From: Rhizobium redzepovicii
Lineage (GTDB): Bacteria; Pseudomonadota; Alphaproteobacteria; Rhizobiales; Rhizobiaceae
Direction: 5' to 3'
NCBI RefSeq assembly: GCF_019793435.1
Contig: NZ_JAILYH010000001.1
Location: 310,001 to 374,000, forward strand
Length of the DNA stretch: 64,000 nt
Part shown: piece by piece, positions 52,834 through 61,358 of the stretch
How the letters are laid out: every line of letters begins with the position of its first letter
Numbering within the stretch: position 1 is the stretch's first letter
The notes under the pieces: generated by a model
What the model was told of the DNA's origin: nothing
Seen by the model: only the letters and a program-made list of their open reading frames with translations
Databases searched by the model: none
Made by a program: the position numbers and the translations under genes

Positions 52834-54035
52834 GTCCGGCCCCAGGCTTTGTGAATGCCGGCGAGAACCTCGCCGTTGGCGGCGTTGACCGATTCCAGCG
52901 CCCGGTCGTAAGTCGAGCGGCGCACCTGCCCCTTCTCGATTTCGAACAGCGTCTGCTTGGTCAGACCGGCATCGGCGATCGCCGTCGACTTGAGAATGGT
53001 CGCCGTCAAGACGTCGTCGCCGAACAGGCTGCGCAGCAGCGCAACGATCTGCGACTGCGGCGCATCGAAGGGTTCGTGACGGGTGACGACATATTTGATG
53101 AAGTCGTGCTGCAGATCGCCGCCGGCCTTGCGGACGACGGAAAGCAGATCCGAGGTCATCAGCAGGAATTGCGACATCGAGGCGACGTCGACCATCTGCG
53201 GATGGATGGTGATGAGCAGCGATGTCGCCGCGCAGACGGCGCCAAGGGTCAGGTAACCGAGCTGCGGCGGGCAGTCGATCACCACCACGTCGTACTCGGC
53301 CTCGACCTCGGCAATGGCGACACCGACGCGGCGGAAGAACAGCTCGGCCGGTTTCTGCCGATCATTGAGCGCCCGCGGCGTTTCATGCTCGAACTCCATC
53401 AGTTCGAGATTGCCCGGCACCAGATCGAGCCCGTCGAAATAGGTCTTGCGGACGATGTCTTTCAGCGGTTTGCGGCCGGCATCGTAGCGGATGGCGCCAT
53501 AAAGCGTATCGCCATCGGAAAGATCGAATTCGGGCTGGACGCCCAGCATGGACGAAAGCGAGGCCTGCGGATCGAGATCGATGGCGAGCACCCGATAACC
53601 CGCCAGCGCCAAATACTGCGCCAGATAAAGCGTCGTCGTCGTCTTGGCCGAGCCGCCTTTGAAATTGGTGACGGCAACCGTCTGCAGCTTCTCGCCGGGG
53701 CGCCGCCAGGGAAGATAGGATAGCGCGTCCTTCGGCTTCAGCTTCGCCATATAGTGGCGCAACTCATTGATCTGGCCGAGCGTATAGGAGCGCCGGCCAT
53801 TCTGAGAAAGCTCCGGCTGGGGCCCCTTGCCATCGAGGGAAAGCTGGCGAAGATAGCCGTCGGACACGCCGATCATCTGGGCGGCCTCGCCTGAAGAAAA
53901 TGTCCGCAGCGTCTTTTGCGAGAGCGGCGGAAACAGCTTGTCGCGGAGAAGCTTCAATTGCCGCGAAAGCTGGTTCGCATGCCGCTCGATGCGCACATCT
54001 GTCGTCGATACGCTAATGTTGTCCAAAACACCCAA
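52830..54035 (-). CDS. repA: Partition ATPase RepA (ParA family)
   Basis: 401 residues. An N-terminal DNA-binding part (about 1-110) contains TFSSGEAAQMIGVSDGYLRQLSLDGKGP. The ParA ATPase domain has a deviant Walker A FKGGSAKTTTT, LAIDLDPQASLSSMLG, and Walker B VVVIDCPPQLG. RepA segregates the replicon with RepB and represses its own operon. No ATG start is visible: the frame opens with TTG at 54035, and a second TTG at 54026 has better spacing from AAGGA and may be the true start. The upstream inverted repeat is its likely operator. Confidence 0.95.
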   Translation of the reverse strand: MGVLDNISVSTTDVRIERHANQLSRQLKLLRDKLFPPLSQKTLRTFSSGEAAQMIGVSDGYLRQLSLDGKGPQPELSQNGRRSYTLGQINELRHYMAKLKPKDALSYLPWRRPGEKLQTVAVTNFKGGSAKTTTTLYLAQYLALAGYRVLAIDLDPQASLSSMLGVQPEFDLSDGDTLYGAIRYDAGRKPLKDIVRKTYFDGLDLVPGNLELMEFEHETPRALNDRQKPAELFFRRVGVAIAEVEAEYDVVVIDCPPQLGYLTLGAVCAATSLLITIHPQMVDVASMSQFLLMTSDLLSVVRKAGGDLQHDFIKYVVTRHEPFDAPQSQIVALLRSLFGDDVLTATILKSTAIADAGLTKQTLFEIEKGQVRRSTYDRALESVNAANGEVLAGIHKAWGRT

Positions 54036-54040
54036 TCCTT

Positions 54041-54085
54041 TTCGATGCGCTTTTCTGTCAACATAGCGTCAAAAAGCGTATCGAA
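54041..54085. promoter_or_regulatory. Probable RepA operator upstream of repA
   Basis: Inverted repeat with 14-bp arms (54041-54054 and 54072-54085) that match at 13 positions, consensus TTCGATRCGCTTTT, separated by 17 bases. It begins 6 bases before the repA start, where RepA autorepression of repABC operons is known to act. The core TCGATRCGC recurs twice more at 53986-53994 and 54005-54013. Confidence 0.65.
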
Positions 54086-54142
54086 GGTGACACGATTCGG
54101 GATTTCCGGCAACAATGGGGGCCAGGAGCCCATTCCGGCCCG

Positions 54143-54158
54143 GTTGGCCGCGGCCAAC
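54143..54158. promoter_or_regulatory. parS centromere-like site upstream of repA
   Basis: Perfect palindrome GTTGGCCGCGGCCAAC, identical to the site inside repB. It lies between repA and cobF, 70 bases before the cobF start, so RepB spreading from here could reach the cob promoter. Confidence 0.85.
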
Positions 54159-54227
54159 TCTTCGCCATCGCCCTTGCGGCGGGGCGGCTTTTTCGGCAAG
54201 ACCGCCGAGACTCATGGGAGTATCGGC

Positions 54228-54992
54228 TTGAAACATATCCATATCATCGGCATCGGCACGGGCAATCCCGAGCACGTCACCATACAGGCGATCAACGCGA
54301 TGAACGCCGCGGACGTGATATTCGTGCCGCTGAAGGGCGCGGCCAAGGAAGAGCTTGCCGAGGTCCGGCGAGACATCTGCGAACGATATGTCACCCGGCC
54401 GGGGATCCGGATTTCAGAATTCGCGGTGCCGCAAAGGCAGACCGCCGACAGAAGCTACCCCCAAAGCGTCGATACGTGGCATGCCGAGATCGCCCTCATC
54501 TATAAAGAACTGATCGCCGACCTCCCCCATGACGGCCGCGGCGCCTTTCTCGTCTGGGGCGATCCGAGCCTCTACGACAGCACCATCCGCATCATCGAAC
54601 GCGCCCGGCAGGATGCCGGTGTGGATTTCGACTACAGTGTCATTCCCGGAATCACCAGCATCCAGGCATTGGCCGCCAGTCACAGGATCCCGGTCAACTT
54701 GGTGGGAAAGCCGATTGAGATCAGCACGGGGCGCAGACTGGCGCTGGCGGGGCTCCAGGCGCCCACGACGATTGTCATGCTCGACGGTGAACAGGCCTTT
54801 GCGAAGATCGACGATCCCGATGCCGAGATCTTCTGGGGCGCCTATCTCGGCACCGAGGACGAGATCGTCAGATCCGGGCGGCTCGGCGATATCGCGGCCG
54901 ACATCGTGGCGCTGAGGGCCGAAGCCAGGCAGCGACATGGCTGGATCATGGACATCTATCTCCTGCGCAAGGGGCGGGATTTCGAGGAATAA
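54228..54992 (+). CDS. cobF: Precorrin-6A synthase (deacetylating)
   Basis: 254 residues, close to the usual 260. The tetrapyrrole methylase fold opens with IHIIGIGTGNPEHVTIQAINAMNAADVIFVPLKG and continues with FLVWGDPSLYDSTIRI and YSVIPGITSIQALAA, the SAM-binding motifs. CobF methylates C1 and removes the extruded acetyl fragment from precorrin-5. No ATG is available in frame; TTG at 54228 has GGGAG seven bases upstream. The open frame upstream of it runs antisense to repA and is not coding. First gene of the cob cluster, directly beside parS. Confidence 0.93.
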   Translation: MKHIHIIGIGTGNPEHVTIQAINAMNAADVIFVPLKGAAKEELAEVRRDICERYVTRPGIRISEFAVPQRQTADRSYPQSVDTWHAEIALIYKELIADLPHDGRGAFLVWGDPSLYDSTIRIIERARQDAGVDFDYSVIPGITSIQALAASHRIPVNLVGKPIEISTGRRLALAGLQAPTTIVMLDGEQAFAKIDDPDAEIFWGAYLGTEDEIVRSGRLGDIAADIVALRAEARQRHGWIMDIYLLRKGRDFEE

Positions 54993-55065
54993 CCGGGGTC
55001 GCCCATTTCCATCATGTTTTGCCGCGCCGGCTGCGATCATGTAAGAAGAGCCCAGAGGATTGGGA

Positions 55066-56448
55066 ATGAGCACTAAGGCCATAACGGCGGTCGACAGGAG
55101 AGCCGAGACGGAGCTGCAAGTCCGCGCTGCGGCGAAGATGCGCGCGCGCGGCGCCTGCCCCGCCCTGGCCGCACCGATGTCGACCGGAGACGGCCTGCTG
55201 GTGCGGCTGCGGCCGGCCGGAGGTGCGCTGACGCTGCCGCAGTTTAGAGCACTGGCGCGCGCAGCCGCGGCACACGGAAACGGCATTCTCGAGATCACGG
55301 CACGCGGCAATCTGCAGATCCGCGGGCTGCGGGCCGAGACCGTCGGACAGCTCGCCGCCGATATCGAAGCCGCGGGCATTACCGTGCCGGACGGCCCGAC
55401 GATCGAAATCTCGCCGTTGCACGGCCTCGACCCGGAAGAGGTGAGCGATCCCGCCGCAATGGAACTGTCCCTGCGCAGCACGCTTCAGGCGCTGCTCGCC
55501 TCGCCGCGGCTTGCGCCGAAACTGTCGATCGTCATCGACGGCGGCGGTGCCTTCGGCCTATCGGCACTTTCCGCCGATATCCGCGTCGTCGCGCAACCGG
55601 ACACAGGTTGGCTTGTCGCCATCAACGGCGATGGTGCGACGGCAACGACGGTCGCGGTCGGTCCCGCCGAGGCGGCAATCTCAGCCGTCGGCGAAGTCCT
55701 CAGCCTGTTGGCGGCTCTCGGGCAGGGCAGCCGGGCACGGGATATCGATCCGGCGCTTCTGCAAGCACATTTTCCCGCTCTAAGCGCCACTCGCTCCCTC
55801 CCATCTCGCGCAGCCAAGATGCCGCTTACCGGCCTGCACAGACTGGCGGCCGGCAAAACCGTGCTCGGCGTCCGGCCGGAATTCGGGCAGATGCGCTCGT
55901 CAGATCTGACCGCCCTGCTTGATCTCGCCACGACCGACGGTGCAACCGCCGTCCGGCTGGCGCCCGAGCGCGGTTTCTTTCTTATCGGCCTGGCGGAAGA
56001 TAGAGTGCCGGCTATGCAGATCGCTGCCGCCAGGCATGGCTTCGGCGCGCAGCCCGGCGACAACAGCGAGCATATCGCCGCCTGTGCCGGCGCCGGCGCC
56101 TGCGGCTCCGCCTTCTACGGGACGCGAACGCTGGCGCGCCGCGTCCTTGCCGCAGCACCTGCCCTCTTCGACGGTTCGCTGACGCTGCATCTCTCCGGCT
56201 GCGCCAAGGGCTGCGCGCATGCCCGGCCGGCGCTGACGCTGACGGGCACGGCTGAAGGTTACGAGCTGATCCTCAACGGGCTTGCCGCGGATCGGCCGGA
56301 TGAACGGATCGCTGGCGGTCGGATCGATTTCGCTATAGAGAGGCTCGCCCGGTCCATCGAAGACAACAGAGACGCTGGCGAATCGGCCGCCGCCTGCCTT
56401 ACACGGCTTGGCGCAATCGGCGTTTCGAAGGCGCTGCGACAGGAATAA
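55066..56448 (+). CDS. cobG: Precorrin-3B synthase
   Basis: 460 residues with the ferredoxin-like half-domains of the sulfite/nitrite reductase family (GDGLLVRLRPAGGALTLPQFRALA, GILEITARGNLQIRGL). The iron-sulfur/siroheme-type cysteines are in CAGAGACGSAFYG and LSGCAKGCAHARPA near the C-terminus. CobG uses oxygen to make precorrin-3B, so the pathway here is the aerobic one. It starts 73 bases after cobF. Confidence 0.95.
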   Translation: MSTKAITAVDRRAETELQVRAAAKMRARGACPALAAPMSTGDGLLVRLRPAGGALTLPQFRALARAAAAHGNGILEITARGNLQIRGLRAETVGQLAADIEAAGITVPDGPTIEISPLHGLDPEEVSDPAAMELSLRSTLQALLASPRLAPKLSIVIDGGGAFGLSALSADIRVVAQPDTGWLVAINGDGATATTVAVGPAEAAISAVGEVLSLLAALGQGSRARDIDPALLQAHFPALSATRSLPSRAAKMPLTGLHRLAAGKTVLGVRPEFGQMRSSDLTALLDLATTDGATAVRLAPERGFFLIGLAEDRVPAMQIAAARHGFGAQPGDNSEHIAACAGAGACGSAFYGTRTLARRVLAAAPALFDGSLTLHLSGCAKGCAHARPALTLTGTAEGYELILNGLAADRPDERIAGGRIDFAIERLARSIEDNRDAGESAAACLTRLGAIGVSKALRQE

Positions 56449-56450
56449 GA

Positions 56451-57083
56451 ATGCCAGACTACGATTATATCCGCAGCGGCGACGCGATCTACGAGCGTTC
56501 CTTTGCGATCATCCGCGCCGAGGCCGATCTTTCGCGCTTCACCCAAGATGAGGCCGACATCGCCGTGCGCATGATCCATGCCTGCGGGCTGGTCGAGGCG
56601 GCCGAGCATTTCCTGTTTTCCGCCGATTTCGTCGGCGCCGCGCGCGAAGCCCTGAAGGGCGGGGCGCCGATCTTCTGCGACGCGGAAATGGTCTCTCAGG
56701 GCGTGACCCGGGCGCGGCTGCCGGCGCTGAACGAGGTGATCTGCACGCTGCGCGACCCCGCCACACCGGAACTGGCGCTTAAGACCGGCAACACGCGATC
56801 GGCCGCCGCCATGCATCTCTGGCTCGACCGGCTCGGCGGCAGCGTCGTTGCGATCGGCAATGCGCCGACCGCGCTCTTCCATCTGCTCGAACTGCTGCGC
56901 GACGGCGCCCCTAAACCCGCAGCCATCCTCGGCATGCCGGTGGGCTTTGTCGGCGCGGCGGAATCGAAGGATGCGCTGGCGGAGAATTCCTACGGTGTGC
57001 CCTTTGCCATCGTCCGCGGCCGGCTCGGCGGCAGCGCCATGACGGCTGCGGCGCTGAACGCGCTGGCGAGGCCGGGCCTATGA
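56451..57083 (+). CDS. cobH: Precorrin-8X methylmutase
   Basis: 210 residues, normal for CobH. DYIRSGDAIYERSFAIIRAEADLSRF is the family N-terminus. RMIHACG carries the catalytic histidine, and GAPIFCDAEMVSQGV, GNAPTALFHLLELL and GMPVGFVGAAESK follow. It moves the methyl group from C11 to C12 to give hydrogenobyrinate. It begins 2 bases after cobG and overlaps cobI by 4 bases. Confidence 0.95.
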   Translation: MPDYDYIRSGDAIYERSFAIIRAEADLSRFTQDEADIAVRMIHACGLVEAAEHFLFSADFVGAAREALKGGAPIFCDAEMVSQGVTRARLPALNEVICTLRDPATPELALKTGNTRSAAAMHLWLDRLGGSVVAIGNAPTALFHLLELLRDGAPKPAAILGMPVGFVGAAESKDALAENSYGVPFAIVRGRLGGSAMTAAALNALARPGL

Positions 57084-57811
57084 CGACAAGCGGCCGTCTT
57101 ATCGGCGTCGGCACCGGTCCCGGCGACCCGGAGCTTCTGACCCTCAAAGCCGTGCGCGCCATCGAAGGCGCCGACGTCATTGCCTATTTCGCCAAGCAGG
57201 GGAGGGGCGGCAACGGCAAGGCGATTGTCGAGCCGCTCTTGAAATCCGGCGTGACGCTGCTGCCGCTCTATTATCCCGTCACCACAGAGATCGACAAGAA
57301 CGACGAACGCTACCAGAGCCTGATCACCCAGTTCTATGATCGCTCTGCCGAAAGCGTCGCTGGCCATCTCGATGCCGGGCTGACCGTCGCCGTACTCAGC
57401 GAAGGCGATCCGCTGTTCTACGGTTCCTATATGCACCTGCATGTCAGGCTCTCCCAGCGCTATCCGACCGAAGTGATCCCCGGCATCAGCGCTATGTCGG
57501 GCTGCTGGTCCTTGGCCGGCATGCCGATCGTCCAGGGCGATGATGTGCTTTCCGTACTGCCCGGTACGATGGCCGAGACCGAGCTGACGCGCCGCCTGGC
57601 CGATACCCAGGCCGCCGTCATCATGAAGGTCGGCCGCAACCTGCCGAAAATCCGCCGGGCTTTGGAAGCCGCCGGTCGGCTGGCGGAAGCCGTCTATGTC
57701 GAGCGCGGCACCATGGCGAATGCGGCGCTGGAAAAGCTTGCCGACAGATCTGACGGCGAGGCGCCGTATTTTTCGCTGGTGCTGGTGCCGGGATGGGAGA
57801 GCAGCCGATGA
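57080..57811 (+). CDS. cobI: Precorrin-2 C20-methyltransferase
   Basis: 243 residues with the tetrapyrrole methylase motifs LIGVGTGPGDPELLTLKAVRAIEGADVIAYF, AVLSEGDPLFYGSYMHL and EVIPGISAMSGCWSLAGMPIV. It adds the C20 methyl group to precorrin-2 using SAM. Its start overlaps cobH (ATGA) and its stop overlaps cobJ (ATGA), so the run is translationally coupled. Confidence 0.95.
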   Translation: MTTSGRLIGVGTGPGDPELLTLKAVRAIEGADVIAYFAKQGRGGNGKAIVEPLLKSGVTLLPLYYPVTTEIDKNDERYQSLITQFYDRSAESVAGHLDAGLTVAVLSEGDPLFYGSYMHLHVRLSQRYPTEVIPGISAMSGCWSLAGMPIVQGDDVLSVLPGTMAETELTRRLADTQAAVIMKVGRNLPKIRRALEAAGRLAEAVYVERGTMANAALEKLADRSDGEAPYFSLVLVPGWESSR

Positions 57812-58572
57812 GCGGAGCGCTTTTCGTAATCGGCACCGGTCCCGGCAATCCCGAACAAATGACGCCGGAAGCGCTGGCGGCAGTCGAGGCCGCGAGCGAT
57901 TTCTTCGGATACGGACCCTATCTCGACAGGCTGCAGCTCCGTGACGATCAGCTGCGGCATGCCTCGGACAATCGCGAAGAGCTCGACAGGGCAGGGGCAG
58001 CCCTTTCGATGGCCGCCGATGGCGCCAAGGTCTGCGTCGTCTCCGGCGGCGACCCTGGTGTTTTCGCCATGGCTGCCGCCGTCTGCGAGGCGATCGAGAA
58101 CGGGCCGGCAGCCTGGCGCGCCGTCGATCTCACCATCCTGCCCGGCATCACCGCGATGCTTGCGGTGGCGGCAAGAGCCGGGGCGCCGCTTGGTCACGAT
58201 TTCTGCGCCATCTCGCTTTCTGACAATCTAAAGCCTTGGAATACAATAGAAAACCGCCTCGAACTGGCTGCCAGGGCGGGTTTCGTCATTGCTCTTTATA
58301 ACCCGATCAGCCGGGCGCGGCCGTGGCAACTCGGGGAAGCCTTCAAGCTGTTGCTCGACCATCTACCGGCAACGACGCCGGTCATTTTCGGCCGGGCGGC
58401 CGGACGGCCGGACGAACGCATCGCAGTGCAGCCGCTGTCGCAGGCGGATGCCTCGATAGCCGATATGGCGACCTGCGTCATCATCGGCTCGGCCGAGACC
58501 CGGATCGTCACGCGGCCCGGCCGGCCGGACCTCGTCTATACCCCGCGCTTCATGGCAGGGGGGAAGAGGTGA
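57808..58572 (+). CDS. cobJ: Precorrin-3B C17-methyltransferase
   Basis: 254 residues: LFVIGTGPGNPEQMTPEALAAVEAASDFFGYGPYLD, VCVVSGGDPGVFAMAAAVCEAIE, LPGITAMLAVAARAGAPLGHDFCAISLSDNLKPW and IALYNPISRAR. These mark the CobJ/CbiH ring-contraction methylase. ATG 57808 overlaps the cobI stop and has GGGAGAG upstream; the frame opening at 57793 is less likely. Its last 37 bases overlap the 3' end of cobK on the other strand. Confidence 0.95.
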   Translation: MSGALFVIGTGPGNPEQMTPEALAAVEAASDFFGYGPYLDRLQLRDDQLRHASDNREELDRAGAALSMAADGAKVCVVSGGDPGVFAMAAAVCEAIENGPAAWRAVDLTILPGITAMLAVAARAGAPLGHDFCAISLSDNLKPWNTIENRLELAARAGFVIALYNPISRARPWQLGEAFKLLLDHLPATTPVIFGRAAGRPDERIAVQPLSQADASIADMATCVIIGSAETRIVTRPGRPDLVYTPRFMAGGKR

Positions 58573-59306
58573 TCGATCGCCGCCAGCGTCGCCTCGACAG
58601 TTTCGACCGTTTTGACTGCGGACGCCGGCGCGCGCGCGACCATCATCACCTCGATGCCGAGCAGGCGGGCTGCCTCGATCTTCGCATAGGTGGCGGCGCC
58701 ACCGCTGTTCTTGGCAATGATGGCGTCGATCCGGTGGCGCTTCAGCAAGGCATATTCGCCTTCCAGCGTGAAGGGGCCACGATCAATCACATAGTCGACA
58801 TTGGCAAGCGCCGGCGGCGGCTCGACAGGATCGACGCTGCGGATGAGATAGAAATGCTGCGGCGCCGCCTCCGCATGATGGGCGCCCTGCCGGCCGGTCG
58901 CCAGGAAGACCCGGCGAGGGGAGGGGCCGAGCGCCTCGATTGCAGCCGGTATGCTCTGCACATCATACCAGCAATCGCCCGGCAGGCGTTGCCATTCCGG
59001 ACGGCGCAGAGCAATCGCAGCTATGCCGCTGGCCTCGGCGGCAAAGGCAGCATTGGCGGAAATGCGCTCGGCGAAGGGATGCGTGGCGTCGATCAGCAGG
59101 TGATATCCACCCGCTTTCAAAAAATCGGCGAGCGCCGCGGCACCGCCGAAACCGCCGACGCGAACCGGAACCGGCTGCGCGGCCGGTTTTTCGGTGCGCC
59201 CGGCCAGCGACAGAAGAACATCGCCATTTCCCCGCATCGCCAGTGCTGCGGCAAGCAGCCGCGCCTCGCCGGTGCCGCCGAGGATCAGAATGCGAGGTCT
59301 TCCCAT
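58536..59306 (-). CDS. cobK: Precorrin-6A reductase
   Basis: 256 residues: ILILGGTGEARLLAAAL (nucleotide-binding loop), LLIDATHPFAERISANA, RRVFLATGRQG and AIIAKNSGGAATYAKIEAARLLGIEVMMVAR, all typical of CobK/CbiJ. It reduces precorrin-6A with NADPH. It is the only cob gene here on the minus strand. The start at 59306 has AGGAGAG upstream; its ATG and that of cobL overlap within the same CATG. Confidence 0.94.
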   Translation of the reverse strand: MGRPRILILGGTGEARLLAAALAMRGNGDVLLSLAGRTEKPAAQPVPVRVGGFGGAAALADFLKAGGYHLLIDATHPFAERISANAAFAAEASGIAAIALRRPEWQRLPGDCWYDVQSIPAAIEALGPSPRRVFLATGRQGAHHAEAAPQHFYLIRSVDPVEPPPALANVDYVIDRGPFTLEGEYALLKRHRIDAIIAKNSGGAATYAKIEAARLLGIEVMMVARAPASAVKTVETVEATLAAIDHLFPPAMKRGV

Positions 59307-60537
59307 GTCTGATATCTCTCCTGCTGCAGGCCCGCGCTGGCTGACTATTATCGGCATCGGCGAAGATGGTCCAGAAGGGCTCGGTGAAGAGGCGAAGAGG
59401 CTGATCGCCACTGCACCTGCCGTCTTCGGCGGCGCGCGCCATCATGCGCTTGCGGCGTCGCTGATATCAGGCGAAAGACTTTCCTGGCAGAGCCCGTTCG
59501 AGCGCTCGGTCGATGCCATCCTCCAGAGGCGCGGCACGCCCGTCGTCGTGCTCGCCTCCGGCGACCCTTTCCTCTACGGCGTCGGCGCAACGCTTTCCCG
59601 CCACGTGGCGTCGGAAGAGATGCGTACCATCCCGGCGCCCTCTGCCTTCAGCCTTGCCGCCTCGCGGCTCGGCTGGCCGCTGCAGGACATCGCGACAATT
59701 TCGCTGCATGGCAGGCCGATCGACCTGATCCGGCCGCATCTGCACGCCGGCCGGCGCATCCTCGCGCTGACCTCAGACGAGAAGGGGCCTGCCGAGCTGG
59801 CTGCGCTGCTTGCCGCCACCGGTTTCGGTCAGTCGCAGCTTACCGTGCTCGAGGCGCTGGGCGGCGCACACGAACGGCAAAGAAATGCCTTGGCCGCGGA
59901 TTTCGATCTCACGGATATCGATTCTCTCAACGTCTGCGCCCTGCAAATCGCGTCAGGGGAGGGGGCGCGCATTCTGCCTTTCGCCGCCGGGATCGAGGAC
60001 GCGCTGTTCGAGCATGACGGACAGATCACCAAACGCGAAATCCGGGCGGTGACCCTGTCGGCGCTGGCGCCGCATCACGGTCAGCTGCTCTGGGATATCG
60101 GCGCCGGCTCCGGATCGATCGGTATCGAATGGATGCTGGCCGATCCCTCCCTGAAGACGATCGCCATCGAGCAGGCGCCGGAGCGGGCCGCGCGCGTTGC
60201 CCGCAACGCATCCGCCTTCGGCGTGCCGCATCTTGCCGTCATCGAAGGCGAAGCACCCCGCGCGCTGATCGGCCTGCCGGAACCGGACGCGATCTTCCTC
60301 GGCGGCGGCGGCAGCGCGCCCGACGTCATCGATACCGCGATCGCCGCGCTGAAGCGGGGAGGGCGGCTCGTCGCCAATGCCGTGACGCTGGAAATGGAGG
60401 CCGTGCTGCTCTCAGAACACGCAAAACGCGGCGGCTCGCTGACGCGCATCGAAATAGCGCGTGCGGGGCCTGTCGGCGGCATGAGCGGCTGGCGGCCGGC
60501 CATGCCGGTGACGCAGTGGTGTTGGACGAAAGGATGA
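59305..60537 (+). CDS. cobL: Precorrin-6Y C5,15-methyltransferase (decarboxylating)
   Basis: 410 residues, the fused form. The N-terminal tetrapyrrole methylase domain reads [39 protein letters not shown] and [20 protein letters not shown]. The C-terminal class-I methyltransferase domain reads [42 protein letters not shown]. It methylates C5 and C15 and decarboxylates the acetate at C12. GAGGT eight bases upstream supports ATG 59305, inside the cobK coding sequence. Confidence 0.95.
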   Translation: MSDISPAAGPRWLTIIGIGEDGPEGLGEEAKRLIATAPAVFGGARHHALAASLISGERLSWQSPFERSVDAILQRRGTPVVVLASGDPFLYGVGATLSRHVASEEMRTIPAPSAFSLAASRLGWPLQDIATISLHGRPIDLIRPHLHAGRRILALTSDEKGPAELAALLAATGFGQSQLTVLEALGGAHERQRNALAADFDLTDIDSLNVCALQIASGEGARILPFAAGIEDALFEHDGQITKREIRAVTLSALAPHHGQLLWDIGAGSGSIGIEWMLADPSLKTIAIEQAPERAARVARNASAFGVPHLAVIEGEAPRALIGLPEPDAIFLGGGGSAPDVIDTAIAALKRGGRLVANAVTLEMEAVLLSEHAKRGGSLTRIEIARAGPVGGMSGWRPAMPVTQWCWTKG

Positions 60538-60541
60538 CGCA

Positions 60542-61300
60542 ATGACGGTGCATTTCATCGGCGCGGGGCCGGGGGCTGCGGATCTCATCACGGTGCGTGG
60601 CCGCGATCTCATCGCCCGGTGCCCGGTCTGTCTCTATGCCGGTTCGATCGTCTCCCTGGAACTGCTGCAATATTGCCCGTCGGATGCGCTTATCGTCGAT
60701 ACCGCACCGATGTCGCTCGACGAGATCGAGGCGGAATATCTCAGCGCCGCGGCCGCCGGCCAGGATGTCGCCCGGCTGCATTCCGGCGATCTCTCGGTCT
60801 GGAGCGCGGTCGCCGAGCAGGTGCGCCGGCTTGAGAAGCACGGCATCGCCTATACGATGACACCCGGTGTTCCGGCCTTTGCCGCCGCTGCCTCGGCGCT
60901 CGGGCGCGAGCTGACGATCCCGGCCGTGGCCCAGAGCCTGGTGCTCACCCGCGTTTCCGGCCGCGCGTCGCCGATGCCGAACGACGAAACACTTGCGAAA
61001 TTCGGCGCGACGGGCGCCACGCTGGCGATCCATCTGGCGATCCATGCGCTGAAGCAGGTGGTGGAGGAATTGACCCCGCTCTACGGCGGCGACTGCCCGG
61101 TCGCCATCGTCGTCAAGGCCTCCTGGCCGGACGAGCGCGTCCTGCGCGGCACGCTGTCCGATATCGAGGCAAAGGTTGCGGCCGAACCAATCGAACGCAC
61201 GGCGATCATCTTCGTCGGCCCATCGCTTGCCGCAGAGGATTTTCGCGAGAGTTCACTCTACGACCCCGCCTATCAGCGCCGGTTCAGAGGCCGCGAATAG
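60542..61300 (+). CDS. cobM: Precorrin-4 C11-methyltransferase
   Basis: 252 residues: [58 protein letters not shown] and [24 protein letters not shown], the CobM/CbiF pattern. It adds the C11 methyl group to precorrin-4. It starts 4 bases after cobL with GGATG upstream, and is the last gene of the cluster in this window. Confidence 0.95.
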   Translation: MTVHFIGAGPGAADLITVRGRDLIARCPVCLYAGSIVSLELLQYCPSDALIVDTAPMSLDEIEAEYLSAAAAGQDVARLHSGDLSVWSAVAEQVRRLEKHGIAYTMTPGVPAFAAAASALGRELTIPAVAQSLVLTRVSGRASPMPNDETLAKFGATGATLAIHLAIHALKQVVEELTPLYGGDCPVAIVVKASWPDERVLRGTLSDIEAKVAAEPIERTAIIFVGPSLAAEDFRESSLYDPAYQRRFRGRE

Positions 61301-61312
61301 ATCGATACGATC

Positions 61313-61330
61313 GGCCGCTCGCCGGCGGCC
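61313..61330. terminator. GC hairpin between cobM and the TIM-barrel gene
   Basis: Arms GGCCGC / GCGGCC with a 6-base loop, 12 bases after the cobM stop and 28 before the end of the convergent gene. It lacks a T run; a weak candidate for a shared terminator. Confidence 0.4.
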
Positions 61331-61358
61331 GCTCGTCACGCTACATTTCGCTGAGGCT

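Noticed and set aside
53916..54227. N-terminal extension of cobF
   Set aside because: The segment is antisense to repA and the rep promoter and crosses parS; the TTG with GGGAG at 54228 fits CobF length.
54086..54227. Cobalamin riboswitch upstream of cobF
   Set aside because: The B12-box and core helices of a cobalamin riboswitch could not be found; the region is short and carries parS.
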